Source: Cellulosimicrobium cellulans
Lineage (GTDB): Bacteria > Actinomycetota > Actinomycetes > Actinomycetales > Cellulomonadaceae
DNA: 64,000 bases
Direction of reading: 5' to 3'
Assembly: GCF_016921195.1 (NCBI RefSeq)
Contig: NZ_JAFGYF010000004.1
Location: 62,001 to 126,000 of the forward strand
Shown here: in pieces, positions 1 through 8,017 of the stretch
How the letters are laid out: every line of letters starts with the position of its first letter
Position numbering within the stretch: position 1 is the first letter of the stretch
The notes under the pieces: model-generated
Database searches by the model: none
The model's input: the letters and a program-made list of their open reading frames with translations, nothing else
What the model was told of the DNA's origin: nothing
Translations under genes and position numbers: made by a program

Positions 1-2
1 AG

Positions 3-1085
3 TACGTCGAGATCGACGTGCACACGACGGCGGACGGGCTGCCGGTCGTGCTTCACGACCAGACCGTGGACCGCACGACGGACGGCACCGGCGACGTGGC
101 CGTGCTGCCGGGCGCGCAGGTCACCGCGCTCGACGCCGGGTCGTGGTTCTCCCCCGCGTTCGCCGGCCAGAACCTGCCCACGTTCGCCCAGGTGCTGGAC
201 CTGCTGGAGACCGGCTCGTCGACCCTGCTGCTGGAGATCAAGGGCCCGGAGACGTCCGCCGAGGTCGAGCGCGTCGTGGACATGGTCGTCGAGGCCGGGC
301 TCGAGGACCGCGTGGTCCTCCAGTCGTTCGACGTCGCCGCGCTGCGGTACGCGCGCGAGCACGCGCCGCAGATCCCGCGCGGCCTGCTGCGCGGCTCGCT
401 CGACGCCGACCCCGTCGCCGTGGCGCAGGACCTCGGTGCCGTCATGTACAACCCGTCGGCGACCGCGCTGCTCGCCCGCCCCGGCGTCGTCGCGGACCTC
501 AACGAGGCCGGCATCGCCGTCATGCCGTACACCGTGAACTCGGCGGCCGACTGGGCCCGGCTCACGGAGATCGGCGTCGACGGCGTCATCACCGACCGCG
601 CCGGCGCGTTCATCGGCTGGAAGCAGGCGCGCGAGCAGGAGGCGCCGGCCCCGGCCGCACCGACGGTCGAGGTCGTGAGCCCGGCCGAGGGCGCCGAGGT
701 CGAGCGCGGCGGCACGCTCGTCGTCGCCGCCAGCGCCACCGACGCTGACGAGGTCACGCTCACGCTCGACGGCGAGCCAGTCGCGAACGGCGCGGCCGTC
801 GCCGCCGCGGACCTCACGCTCGGCGAGCACACCGTCGTCGCGACCGCCCGCGGCGCAGGCGGCGAGGCGACGGCGGAGCGCACCGTCGTCGTGACGGTCA
901 CGCCCGAGGGCCTGCGCTCCCGTGTCGCGGTGCTCGACCTCCCGCCCGGCCAGCTCGTGGGCGCGCTCAGCGCGGTCGAGGCGGGTCGCTGGGAGTCGGT
1001 GCGGCGGACCGTCCAGAAGTTCGTCGACGACGCGGCGACGCGCGAGCGTCTGCTCGAGGAGATCGACCACCTCGACGGCCGCTGA
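3..1085 (+). CDS. Glycerophosphodiester phosphodiesterase, 5' truncated, with Ig-like tail
   Basis: The frame is open from the window edge, so the true start and the first part of the catalytic barrel are missing. The visible N-terminus carries the GDPD motif EIDVH followed by HDQTVDRTTDGTG, and the barrel closes at GVDGVITDRAG (about residue 195 of the visible part). An Ala/Pro linker and a bacterial Ig-like domain of about 75 residues (TVEVVSPAEGAEVERGG to TVVVTV) follow, then a helical tail of about 55 residues. The family hydrolyses glycerophosphodiesters to glycerol-3-phosphate and an alcohol. The Ig-like tail suggests an exported or surface enzyme, but the signal peptide would lie outside the window. 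Confidence 0.88.
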   Translation, partial: YVEIDVHTTADGLPVVLHDQTVDRTTDGTGDVAVLPGAQVTALDAGSWFSPAFAGQNLPTFAQVLDLLETGSSTLLLEIKGPETSAEVERVVDMVVEAGLEDRVVLQSFDVAALRYAREHAPQIPRGLLRGSLDADPVAVAQDLGAVMYNPSATALLARPGVVADLNEAGIAVMPYTVNSAADWARLTEIGVDGVITDRAGAFIGWKQAREQEAPAPAAPTVEVVSPAEGAEVERGGTLVVAASATDADEVTLTLDGEPVANGAAVAAADLTLGEHTVVATARGAGGEATAERTVVVTVTPEGLRSRVAVLDLPPGQLVGALSAVEAGRWESVRRTVQKFVDDAATRERLLEEIDHLDGR

Positions 1086-1109
1086 CGCCCCGCGGAGCGC
1101 CGTGGGAGG

Positions 1110-1148
1110 GGGCCCGTCCCCGGTCGTGCTGCGACCGGGGGCGGGCCC
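1110..1148. terminator. Strong bidirectional hairpin between convergent genes
   Basis: Arms 1110-1126 and 1132-1148 pair over 17 positions with one G-T wobble around a 5-nt loop (TGCTG). It sits between the stops of the GDPD gene (1085) and the convergent membrane-protein gene (1151). The position and stem strength fit a shared terminator. There is no clear T-tract, as is common in actinobacteria. Confidence 0.75.
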
Positions 1149-1150
1149 GC

Positions 1151-2521
1151 TCACGTGTCGGCGAGGAAGCGCCGCCGCTCGGAGCGCGCGGACCCCAGGC
1201 CGGCCCAGCCGGCGAGGGCGAGCACGCCGCCCGCGATCCAGACGACGACGGACCAGTCGGGCGGACCGTCCGAGCCGACGACGGCGCCGCTCGTCGCGAG
1301 GATCGCCGCCCCGAGCCCGAGCAGCGCGAGGCCCAGCACGAGCAGCACGACGTCCCGCACGGTCTTCCCCGTGCCGCGCCGGGGCGCGCGCGCCGCGAGC
1401 GCGTCCCTCTCGGCCGGGGTCAGGGGCGCCGTCGGGCCGAGGGGCTGGACCCGCTCGGCGCCGTGCCGGAACCGCGCCGGGTCGTCGACCGCCTCGACGA
1501 GCGCCGACGGCAGGCCGAGGAGGTACGCGAGGTCGGCGACCGGGTCGCCGGGCCACGTGGACGCGGCGAGCAGCGCGCGCAGCCGGCCCGGGTCGCGCGG
1601 CTCGCCGAAGGTCTCGACGAGCGCGTCGTACGCACCCTCGGTCCCCGAGGTGGACAGGTCCGTCCACGTGTCGTTCCAGCTCCCGAAGACCCACGGCCGC
1701 CCGGGCGTCGTGAGCGTCCACGCCACCCCGGCCCCCGCCCGCTCGAGGCTGATCATCGCCTCGCCCGGACGCAGCCCGCGCTCGATCGTCGACCGCGCGC
1801 GGAACTCCCCCGTGAGGGCCGCCGTGAACGCCTCCCGGACCTCGTCGTCGGGCGCACCCGGGACGGAGACCGGCGGCCGCTCGACGGTCCAGACGGACGT
1901 GCGCTCGTCCGTCGCGCGCACCCACGCCGACCCGGCACGGCGCACCGCGGCGCGGACGAACGCAGCGTCGGAGCGCACGAGCTGGACGACGGCGTCGGGG
2001 GCCGCCGAGTCGGTCGCCGGCAGATCGGCGACCGCGGCGAACGTGTCCAGCAGGTCGTCGGGGTGCTCGAGCTCGCGCAGGCGCTCCGGCGCGGTCGCCG
2101 CGTCCCGCAGACCGACGAGCGCGGCGACGGCCGCGAGCACGTGGCTGGGGTCGCCGTCGAGACGCATCGCGTGGTCGGTGCTCGTCCCGGACGGGTCGAC
2201 CGGCGCCCACGTCACGACCGCCGGCGGAGCCACCGCGTCGGTGCGGGCCGCGAGGATCGCGCTCACGCCGTCGGGCAGCGGGTCGGACCCGGCGTCGAGC
2301 TGCACGACCCACGGCGCCGGGACCAACGCGTCGACGCGCGCGAGCGCCTCCGCGACGGACCCGGGCGCGTCCGCGTCGTCGGCGCACGTGCCGTCCTCGG
2401 TGTCGACCTCGGCGAACGTCCAGCCGCGCTCGTCGGTCGGGCCGACCCGCCCGTACTCGAGGTCCGCGGCGCGCAGACGGACGACGACATGGTCGTGCGG
2501 GGTGCGGGTGACGACGTTCAC
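1151..2521 (-). CDS. Hypothetical protein with two C-terminal membrane segments
   Basis: A 456-residue protein from a GTG start at 2521. I do not recognise the family. Residues 1 to about 370 look soluble and acidic/hydrophobic-mixed, with alternating short strands. The last 75 residues hold two hydrophobic spans (VVLLVLGLALLGLGAAILA and VVVWIAGGVLALAGWAGLG) separated by a short loop, so it is probably a tail-anchored protein with a large cytoplasmic domain. Its convergent neighbour is the GDPD gene, and the reductase gene at 2587 lies upstream on the same strand 65 bp away. The start is uncertain because no clear Shine-Dalgarno sequence precedes it. The frame stays open upstream to 3040, but that part is a shadow of the reductase gene. 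Confidence 0.72.
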   Translation of the reverse strand: MNVVTRTPHDHVVVRLRAADLEYGRVGPTDERGWTFAEVDTEDGTCADDADAPGSVAEALARVDALVPAPWVVQLDAGSDPLPDGVSAILAARTDAVAPPAVVTWAPVDPSGTSTDHAMRLDGDPSHVLAAVAALVGLRDAATAPERLRELEHPDDLLDTFAAVADLPATDSAAPDAVVQLVRSDAAFVRAAVRRAGSAWVRATDERTSVWTVERPPVSVPGAPDDEVREAFTAALTGEFRARSTIERGLRPGEAMISLERAGAGVAWTLTTPGRPWVFGSWNDTWTDLSTSGTEGAYDALVETFGEPRDPGRLRALLAASTWPGDPVADLAYLLGLPSALVEAVDDPARFRHGAERVQPLGPTAPLTPAERDALAARAPRRGTGKTVRDVVLLVLGLALLGLGAAILATSGAVVGSDGPPDWSVVVWIAGGVLALAGWAGLGSARSERRRFLADT

Positions 2522-2586
2522 GGCGTCATGATGCCGGACCGCAGTGCCCCAAGGGACCGCGCACCACCAGGCGAGCGATCGCGCTG

Positions 2587-3186
2587 TCAGCGAGCCCGGT
2601 CGTAGACCAGGGCGAGCTCCCCGGTCGCGCCCGTCTCCTGGTACGCGACCGTCCAAGCGGTGGCGGGCAGGCCGTCGTCGAAGAGCCGCGGCCCGCCGCC
2701 CACGACCACGGGGACGAGCAGGAGGTACAGGCGGTCGACCAGGTCGGCCGCCAGCAGGGCCTTGATGACGCTCGCGCTGCTGTTGACGAGGATGTCGCCC
2801 TCTCCCGTGCCGCGGAGCTCCGCGACGACGTCCGCGGCGGGGCCGTCCACGACCCGCGCGCGGTCCCACGGCGCCTCGGCCAGCGACGTGGAGAGCACCA
2901 CCTTCTCCGTGTCGACGAGCCAGCGCGCGTACGCGCGGTCCCGCGGGTCCGCGGTGTCGTCGTCGGCGACCGGCGGCCAGTAGCCGAGGAACCCCTCGGC
3001 GTTGACGCGGCCGAGCACGGCCGTGGTGGCGGCCGCACACATCCGGGTCATCTGGTCGCGCGCCGTGTCGGTGGCGACGTACGGGGCGAACGCGCCGAAG
3101 TCCCCCGGGCCTCCGGGGCCGTGGTAGCGCCCGTCGAGCGTGAGGGCGAGGTTCGCGGTGACGAGGCGTCCGGTCGAGCGGGTCAT
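2587..3186 (-). CDS. Dihydrofolate reductase / RibD C-terminal family protein
   Basis: A 199-residue protein of the RibD_C/DHFR-like fold: NLALTLDGRYHG at the N-terminus, a substrate/NADPH region VLGRVNAEGFLGYWPP, DILVNSSASVIKALLAADLVDRLYLLLVPVVVGGGPRLF near the end, and a short C-terminal strand. Members reduce pterin or pyrimidine-type substrates with NADPH, but most of these small actinobacterial paralogues have no assigned substrate. The ATG (3184-3186) overlaps the stop of the upstream ArsR-SRPBCC gene (ATGA), so the two are translationally coupled and probably co-regulated by that repressor. Confidence 0.88.
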   Translation of the reverse strand: MTRSTGRLVTANLALTLDGRYHGPGGPGDFGAFAPYVATDTARDQMTRMCAAATTAVLGRVNAEGFLGYWPPVADDDTADPRDRAYARWLVDTEKVVLSTSLAEAPWDRARVVDGPAADVVAELRGTGEGDILVNSSASVIKALLAADLVDRLYLLLVPVVVGGGPRLFDDGLPATAWTVAYQETGATGELALVYDRAR

Positions 3187-4049
3187 GAGGTGCTCCCTGT
3201 GTCGGTCATGTCGGTGTCGGTCGTGTCGGTCGTGTCGGTGTCGTGCGGGCTCGCGACGGTCGCCACGAGTGTGTCGAGGCTCTGCCCGAAGCCGATCTCG
3301 ATCCCGGCGACGAAGTCGGCGGAGTCGACCGTGCTGTCGGCGACCCGGAAGCGGACGTCGAGGGTCGTGCCGTCGCCGTCCGGACGGAGGTCAAGGTCGA
3401 CGTGCGCCGTGAAGGCGACCCTCCCGTCGGGGAGCACCGGCGAGAGCCGGTAGGCCAGGCGCTCGCCCGACCTCGCCTCGACCACCCGGCCCTCCGCACG
3501 TCCGACCACCACGTCGGACCCGTCGACGTCCTCGACGTCGCGGTACTCGTGCAGGATCCGACCGCCCGGCCGCGCGTCGAACACGAGCTCGGACACGCGC
3601 AGGTCGTCCGGCGTCCACCACCGGGCGAGCAACGGGGCCTCGGTGAGGTGGCGCCACACGACGTCCGGTGCGGCGGCGAGCGGCCGGGTGAACTCGAACG
3701 TGCGGCCGTCCGCCCAGCCGGACCCCCGCGCGGCCTCGCGCTCGGACGACAGGCTCTTCCCGTACTGCGCGAACGTCTCTCCCGACTCCTCCGTGGCATC
3801 GGCCAGGGCGGTCAGCGCCCCGGCGAGCTCACGGAGCGCCTCGGGGCGCACCGCGTAGATCCGACGCTGACCAGAGCGCTGGGACACGACGACGCCGGCC
3901 CGCTCGAGGGTCTGCAGGTGCTTGGTCGTCTGCGGCTGACGCGCGGCGGCGAGCTGCGCGAGCACGCCCACCGGCCGGGGACGCTCGGCGAGGAGCGTGA
4001 CGAGCCGCCACCGGACCGGGTCGGCGAGCGCGGCGAGAAGGGCCTCCAT
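3183..4049 (-). CDS. ArsR-family repressor fused to an SRPBCC (AHSA1-like) domain
   Basis: A 288-residue fusion. Residues 1-95 are a winged-helix ArsR domain (LADPVRWRLVTLLAERP, QPQTTKHLQTLERAGVV, SQRSGQRRIYAV). Residues about 115-260 are an AHSA1/START-like SRPBCC ligand pocket (FEFTRPLAAAPDVVWRHLTEAPLLARWW). The last 20 residues are a low-complexity Asp/Thr tail made by a short GTC/GTG-rich repeat. In many actinobacteria such domains occur as adjacent genes; here one polypeptide could sense a hydrophobic ligand directly. A palindrome 25 bp upstream of the start is the likely auto-operator. It overlaps the downstream reductase gene by ATGA. Confidence 0.9.
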   Translation of the reverse strand: MEALLAALADPVRWRLVTLLAERPRPVGVLAQLAAARQPQTTKHLQTLERAGVVVSQRSGQRRIYAVRPEALRELAGALTALADATEESGETFAQYGKSLSSEREAARGSGWADGRTFEFTRPLAAAPDVVWRHLTEAPLLARWWTPDDLRVSELVFDARPGGRILHEYRDVEDVDGSDVVVGRAEGRVVEARSGERLAYRLSPVLPDGRVAFTAHVDLDLRPDGDGTTLDVRFRVADSTVDSADFVAGIEIGFGQSLDTLVATVASPHDTDTTDTTDTDMTDTGSTS

Positions 4050-4073
4050 GGAGGAGATGATTCCCCAGCACGA

Positions 4074-4093
4074 ATATTCCTGTCAAGGAATAT
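4074..4093. promoter_or_regulatory. Candidate ArsR operator
   Basis: Inverted repeat ATATTCC-(TGTCAA)-GGAATAT, two perfect 7-bp arms with a 6-bp spacer. It starts 25 bp upstream of the repressor start codon in one of the few A+T-rich patches here. The arm and spacer layout is typical of ArsR/SmtB sites. It may also reach the VOC gene, whose stop is at 4107. Confidence 0.6.
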
Positions 4094-4106
4094 GTCCCTC
4101 GAGCAG

Positions 4107-4940
4107 TCAGAAGCCCTCCGGCGGTGTGTACTGCGACAGCGTGAGGAGCGCACCCTGGGGGTCGCGGATCTCGGCCTCACGCGTCCACTGCGTGTCGACC
4201 GAGGACAGCACCGTGCCGCCGGCACGCTCGGCCGACGCGGCGGCCTCGTCCCGGTCCGCGACGGCGAACGTCACGGAGTGGTGCGCCGGCCCGCCGTCCT
4301 CGACCACGCCTGCCACGACGTCGCGGAACCCCGGCGGCGCACCCTCCTGGTTCGCGTCGATCTCGGGGTAGACGGTCCGGGCGAGGTGGTCGCCGTAGCC
4401 GGGGACGCGCGCCATGCCCGCCCCGAGCTCGGGGCTGACCTCCCACCCGAGGAGCGGACCGTAGAAGTGCAGCGCCCGCGCGACGTCGGGCGTGTGCAGG
4501 ACGCTGAAGTTCCACGTGCCCGGCTCGTTGACGCGCTGGGCGCCGACGCGGGTGCCGGCCTGCCAGAGCCGGAACGTGGCGCCCTGCGGGTCGCGGACGG
4601 ACGCCGTGCGCCCGGGCGGCCCGATCGTCGTCGGGCCGTCCAGGACCTCTCCGCCGAGGTCGGGGACGCCGCGCGACGAGGCGTCCACGTCGTCGACCGC
4701 GACGTACGTGATCCACCCCGGCGCACCGGTCCCCGTCGCGACCGCCGCGACGTCCTGCCCGCCGAGCGACGCGACGACGTAGCGCTCCCCCGTTCCGGGC
4801 GGCAGCCTGTCCTCGAACTCCCACCCGAAGAGGGCGCCGTAGAACGCGAGCGCGGCGTCGACGTCGGGCTGCTCGGTGTCCACCCAGCACGGCACGCCGT
4901 GCGGGTAGGTGCGGACGGGCCGGGACTGCGAGGTGTCCAT
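4107..4940 (-). CDS. VOC (glyoxalase-fold) family protein, two domains
   Basis: A 277-residue protein with two tandem glyoxalase/bleomycin-resistance-fold halves: PCWVDTEQPDVDAALAFYGALFGWEFED at residue ~15, and NFSVLHTPDVARALHFYGPLLGWEVSP at ~150. The second half ends AEIRDPQGALLTLSQYTPP. The layout matches the actinobacterial CFP30B/27-kDa-antigen type. The substrate is unknown; VOC proteins bind a metal and small molecules. The ATG at 4940 was preferred over one 27 bp upstream because homologous proteins of this type begin shortly before the first beta strand. Confidence 0.88.
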   Translation of the reverse strand: MDTSQSRPVRTYPHGVPCWVDTEQPDVDAALAFYGALFGWEFEDRLPPGTGERYVVASLGGQDVAAVATGTGAPGWITYVAVDDVDASSRGVPDLGGEVLDGPTTIGPPGRTASVRDPQGATFRLWQAGTRVGAQRVNEPGTWNFSVLHTPDVARALHFYGPLLGWEVSPELGAGMARVPGYGDHLARTVYPEIDANQEGAPPGFRDVVAGVVEDGGPAHHSVTFAVADRDEAAASAERAGGTVLSSVDTQWTREAEIRDPQGALLTLSQYTPPEGF

Positions 4941-5091
4941 GGCCCCAGGGTCCCACCGCCCACCCACGTCGGCAGGTCCTGCCGGGCGTTCACCCGCCGG
5001 TCACCTCGCCGCCCTTCCGCGCGCTGACGGGCGTGCGTACGGTGGCGGAGAACCTCTCGACGACCACCGTCCCCGACGACGAGGAGCCATT

Positions 5092-6384
5092 GTGTCCACG
5101 AGACCCGTTCACCGGGCCCAGCCCCGCACCGCACGCACCGTCCTGGCCTCCGCCCTCGCCGCAGCCCTCGCCCTGACCGTGGGGACCGTCGGCGCCGCCG
5201 CGAGCCCCGCCGTCGCGCACGGCGGCCACGGCCACGGGAACGGGAACGGCCACGATCGCGGGACGCTGCGCGTCGCGACGTACAACGCGAGCCTCAACCG
5301 CGCCGCGGCGGGCGAGCTCGAGGCCGACCTCTCGACCCCCGACGACCCGCAGGCCGCGACCATCGCCGAGGTGCTCCAGCGCACGCGGCCCGACGTCGTG
5401 CTGCTCAACGAGTTCGACCACGTGCCGGGCGGGCGCGCCGTCGACCTGTTCCGCGACAACTACCTCGAGGTGTCCCAGGGCGGCGCGGCGCCGATCGAGT
5501 ACCGCTACGCGTACGTGGCGCCGTCGAACACCGGGATCCCCAGCGGGTTCGACCTCGACAACGACGGCACGGTCGGCGGGGGCGACGACGCGTTCGGGTT
5601 CGGGGCCTTCGAGGGCCAGTACGGCATGGTCGTGCTGTCGCGGTACCCGATCGAGACGGACGGCGTCCGGACCTTCCAGCACTTCCTGTGGAGGGACATG
5701 CCCGGCGCGCTGCTCCCCGACGACCCCGCGACCGCCGCACCCGAGGACTGGTTCACGCCCGAGGAGCTCGAGGTCGTGCGGTTGTCGAGCAAGTCGCACT
5801 GGGACGTGCCCGTGCGGGTCGGCCGCGAGACGGTCCACGTGCTCGCGTCCCACCCCACGCCGCCCACCTTCGACGGCTCCGAGGACCGCAACGGGCGACG
5901 CAACCACGACGAGATCCGGTTCTGGGCGGACTATGTGACGCCGCGGGCGTCGCGGTACGTGTACGACGACGCCGGCCGCCGCGGGGGCCTGCACCCGGGC
6001 GAGAGCTTCGTCGTCCTGGGCGACCAGAACGCCGACCCGCTCGACGGCGACTCGGTCGACGCCGCGATCGACCAGCTCCTCGGCCACCGGCGCGTCCAGG
6101 ACCCGGCGCCCCGGTCGGCCGGCGGCGTCGAGGCCGCCGGGCTCCAGGGCGGCGCGAACGCGACCCACCTCGGTGACCCCGCGCTCGACACCGCCGACTT
6201 CGCGGACACCGCACCGGGCAACCTGCGCGCGGACTACGTGCTCCCGTCGCGCGACCTGCGCGTGCGCGACGCCGGCGTGTTCTGGCCCGTCCAGGCGGAC
6301 CCGCTGTCGCGGCTCACCGGCGTCTTCCCGTTCCCGAGCAGCGACCACCGGCTCGTGTGGGTGGACCTGGCCGTCCACGGCTGA
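5092..6384 (+). CDS. Exported endonuclease/exonuclease/phosphatase-family protein
   Basis: A 430-residue protein from a GTG start preceded by GAGGAG at 5-7 nt. Residues 1-36 form a signal peptide ending ASPAVAHGG, followed by a His/Gly-rich stretch. The EEP catalytic fold follows: TLRVATYNASLNR, DVVLLNEFDHV (metal-binding Glu), GMVVLSRYPI, VHVLASHPTPPTFDG (His), FVVLGDQNADPLDGDS (D-x-N) and a final SSDHRLVWVDL (catalytic Asp-His). An acidic insert DLDNDGTVGGGDD near residue 155 resembles a single EF-hand/dockerin-type calcium loop. The family includes nucleases, phosphatases and sphingomyelinases; this long secreted type is probably a phosphoesterase acting outside the cell. Confidence 0.9.
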   Translation: MSTRPVHRAQPRTARTVLASALAAALALTVGTVGAAASPAVAHGGHGHGNGNGHDRGTLRVATYNASLNRAAAGELEADLSTPDDPQAATIAEVLQRTRPDVVLLNEFDHVPGGRAVDLFRDNYLEVSQGGAAPIEYRYAYVAPSNTGIPSGFDLDNDGTVGGGDDAFGFGAFEGQYGMVVLSRYPIETDGVRTFQHFLWRDMPGALLPDDPATAAPEDWFTPEELEVVRLSSKSHWDVPVRVGRETVHVLASHPTPPTFDGSEDRNGRRNHDEIRFWADYVTPRASRYVYDDAGRRGGLHPGESFVVLGDQNADPLDGDSVDAAIDQLLGHRRVQDPAPRSAGGVEAAGLQGGANATHLGDPALDTADFADTAPGNLRADYVLPSRDLRVRDAGVFWPVQADPLSRLTGVFPFPSSDHRLVWVDLAVHG

Positions 6385-6672
6385 CCCACCGGTCCCGCGT
6401 CGCCCCGGGTGCTCGTCGCCCGGGGCGACCGTCCTGGACCGCGACGGCCGCCGGGTGCACACTCGGAGGTCTGTGCTCACCGCCGACGCACAGCAGACTC
6501 CCGGCCGGCGCCTCGCCGGTCGCACGGCACGCCCTCGGCACCTGTGGCGCGCCACGTCGTCCGGCCCGACGACCACCTCACCCACGTCCCCGGCGCGACG
6601 CGCACGCGTGCTGCCCCGCAGCACGGTGACGACACCCCTGCCGCGCCCGGGACCGCCGGACCTGGAGCACCC

Positions 6673-7818
6673 ATGAGAAGACTCCGCACCGCCCTGCCCG
6701 CAGGCGTCGCCGCAGCGACCGCCGCCCTCGTGCTCGTCGCGAGCCCCGCCGTCGCGCACGGCGGCAGGCACGACCCGCGCCCACCCACCGTGACCGACGT
6801 CGCGACCGGGCTCGTCACCCCGCTCAGCCTCGCGGTCGGGCCGCGTGGCACGACCTACGTCACCCAGAACTTCCCCGGCCTGCTCACGGCCGTCGGGCGC
6901 GACGGCACGCCGAGCGTGCTCTACGCGTCGCCCGACGGCGGCGAGGTGGGCGGCGTCTCCTACGACGACCGCCGGATCACGTTCACCGAGACGCAGCTCG
7001 GCGAGCAGGGCCCGGTCGCGTCGGAGGTCTCGACGCTGCGCACGGACCGCTGGGGGAACCCGACGGGCACGCCCCGCGTCCTCGCGGACACGTTCGCGTA
7101 CGAGCAGGCGAACAACCCCGACGCGGGCGTGACGTACGGCCTGCGCGAGACCGACCCGGCGTGCGTCGCCCAGGTGCCCCCGGCGCCGGTCCCGGGCCTG
7201 TACACGGGGATCGCCGACTCCCACCCGTACGCGACGACCACCTCGCGCGGCACGACCTACGTCGCCGACGCGGGCGCGAACGCGATCCTGTCGATCAGCG
7301 ACCGCGGGAAGGTCCGCACGGTGGCCGTCCTCCCGGCCCAGCCCGCGGTGGTCACCGCGGAGGCCGCGGCGGCCTTCGGGTGGCCCGACTGCGTCGTCGG
7401 CGAGACGTACTGGTTCGAGCCCGTCCCCACGGACGTCGAGGTGGGACCGCGCGGCGTGCTCTACGTGACGACATTGCCCGGCGGTCCGGAGGACGCGAGC
7501 CTCGGCGCGCGCGGCGCCGTCTACACCGTGGACCCGTGGAAGGGGAAGGTGCGCCAGGTCGGGTCCGGGTTCGTGGGCGCGACCAACCTCGCCGTGACGG
7601 ACAAGGGCGCGGTCTACGTGGCCGAGCTCTTCGGGGGCAAGATCTCGCAGGTCGGCAAGCGCGGCCCGAGCACGGTCGTGGAGGTCCCGCTGCCCGCCGG
7701 GCTCGAGTGGGACGGCAAGGGGCTGCTCGCGACGACGAACGCGCTGCCCCCGGACGAGACCTCACCGCCCGACGGGCACCTCGTGCGCGTCGACCTCGGC
7801 AAGCACCGCGGTCGCTGA
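6673..7818 (+). CDS. Exported ScyD/ScyE-family protein (beta-propeller)
   Basis: A 381-residue protein with a signal peptide ending VASPAVAHGG, strikingly like the leader of the preceding EEP gene. It then has repeated propeller-like blades (TPLSLAVGPRGTTYVTQNF, SHPYATTTSRGTTYVADAGANAILSI, PTDVEVGPRGVLYVTTLPGGPEDAS, GATNLAVTDKGAVYVAELFGGKISQV). The pattern matches the ScyD/ScyE family, first named from scytonemin clusters but common in actinobacteria without them. No enzymatic function can be claimed here. A 288-bp gap with no visible gene separates it from the EEP gene. The ATG was chosen because the signal peptide begins there. Confidence 0.85.
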   Translation: MRRLRTALPAGVAAATAALVLVASPAVAHGGRHDPRPPTVTDVATGLVTPLSLAVGPRGTTYVTQNFPGLLTAVGRDGTPSVLYASPDGGEVGGVSYDDRRITFTETQLGEQGPVASEVSTLRTDRWGNPTGTPRVLADTFAYEQANNPDAGVTYGLRETDPACVAQVPPAPVPGLYTGIADSHPYATTTSRGTTYVADAGANAILSISDRGKVRTVAVLPAQPAVVTAEAAAAFGWPDCVVGETYWFEPVPTDVEVGPRGVLYVTTLPGGPEDASLGARGAVYTVDPWKGKVRQVGSGFVGATNLAVTDKGAVYVAELFGGKISQVGKRGPSTVVEVPLPAGLEWDGKGLLATTNALPPDETSPPDGHLVRVDLGKHRGR

Positions 7819-7855
7819 CGGCGGAGGCGGCCGCTGACCGCCCTGCTGCTCGGCC

Positions 7856-7885
7856 CGGGCGCCTCCGCTGCGGCGGGGGCGCCCG
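7856..7885. terminator. Hairpin between convergent genes
   Basis: Arms 7856-7868 and 7873-7885 pair over 13 positions with one wobble around a TGCG loop. It lies 38 bp after the ScyD-like gene stop and before the convergent decarboxylase stop at 8018. The rest of the 199-bp gap shows no gene that I trust. Confidence 0.55.
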
Positions 7886-8017
7886 GCCGCGCGAGGCCGA
7901 GCGCACCCCGCCCCCTCGGGCTCGACGAGCCGCGCGTCGGCGTCGAGGGCCCAGCGGGTGCGCCGCCCGACGTCCGTGAGCACGGCCCGCAGCCCGTCCG
8001 GCAGGGCACGGTCCGCC

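Noticed and set aside
3190-3245. Short GTCGGT/GTCGTG simple repeat
   Set aside because: It encodes the Asp/Thr tail of the ArsR-SRPBCC protein; no separate element is indicated.
4990-7224. Long minus-strand open frame (744 codons) opposite the EEP and ScyD-like genes
   Set aside because: Arg/Gly/Val-rich composition without any domain pattern; it mirrors codon-position bias of the plus-strand genes.
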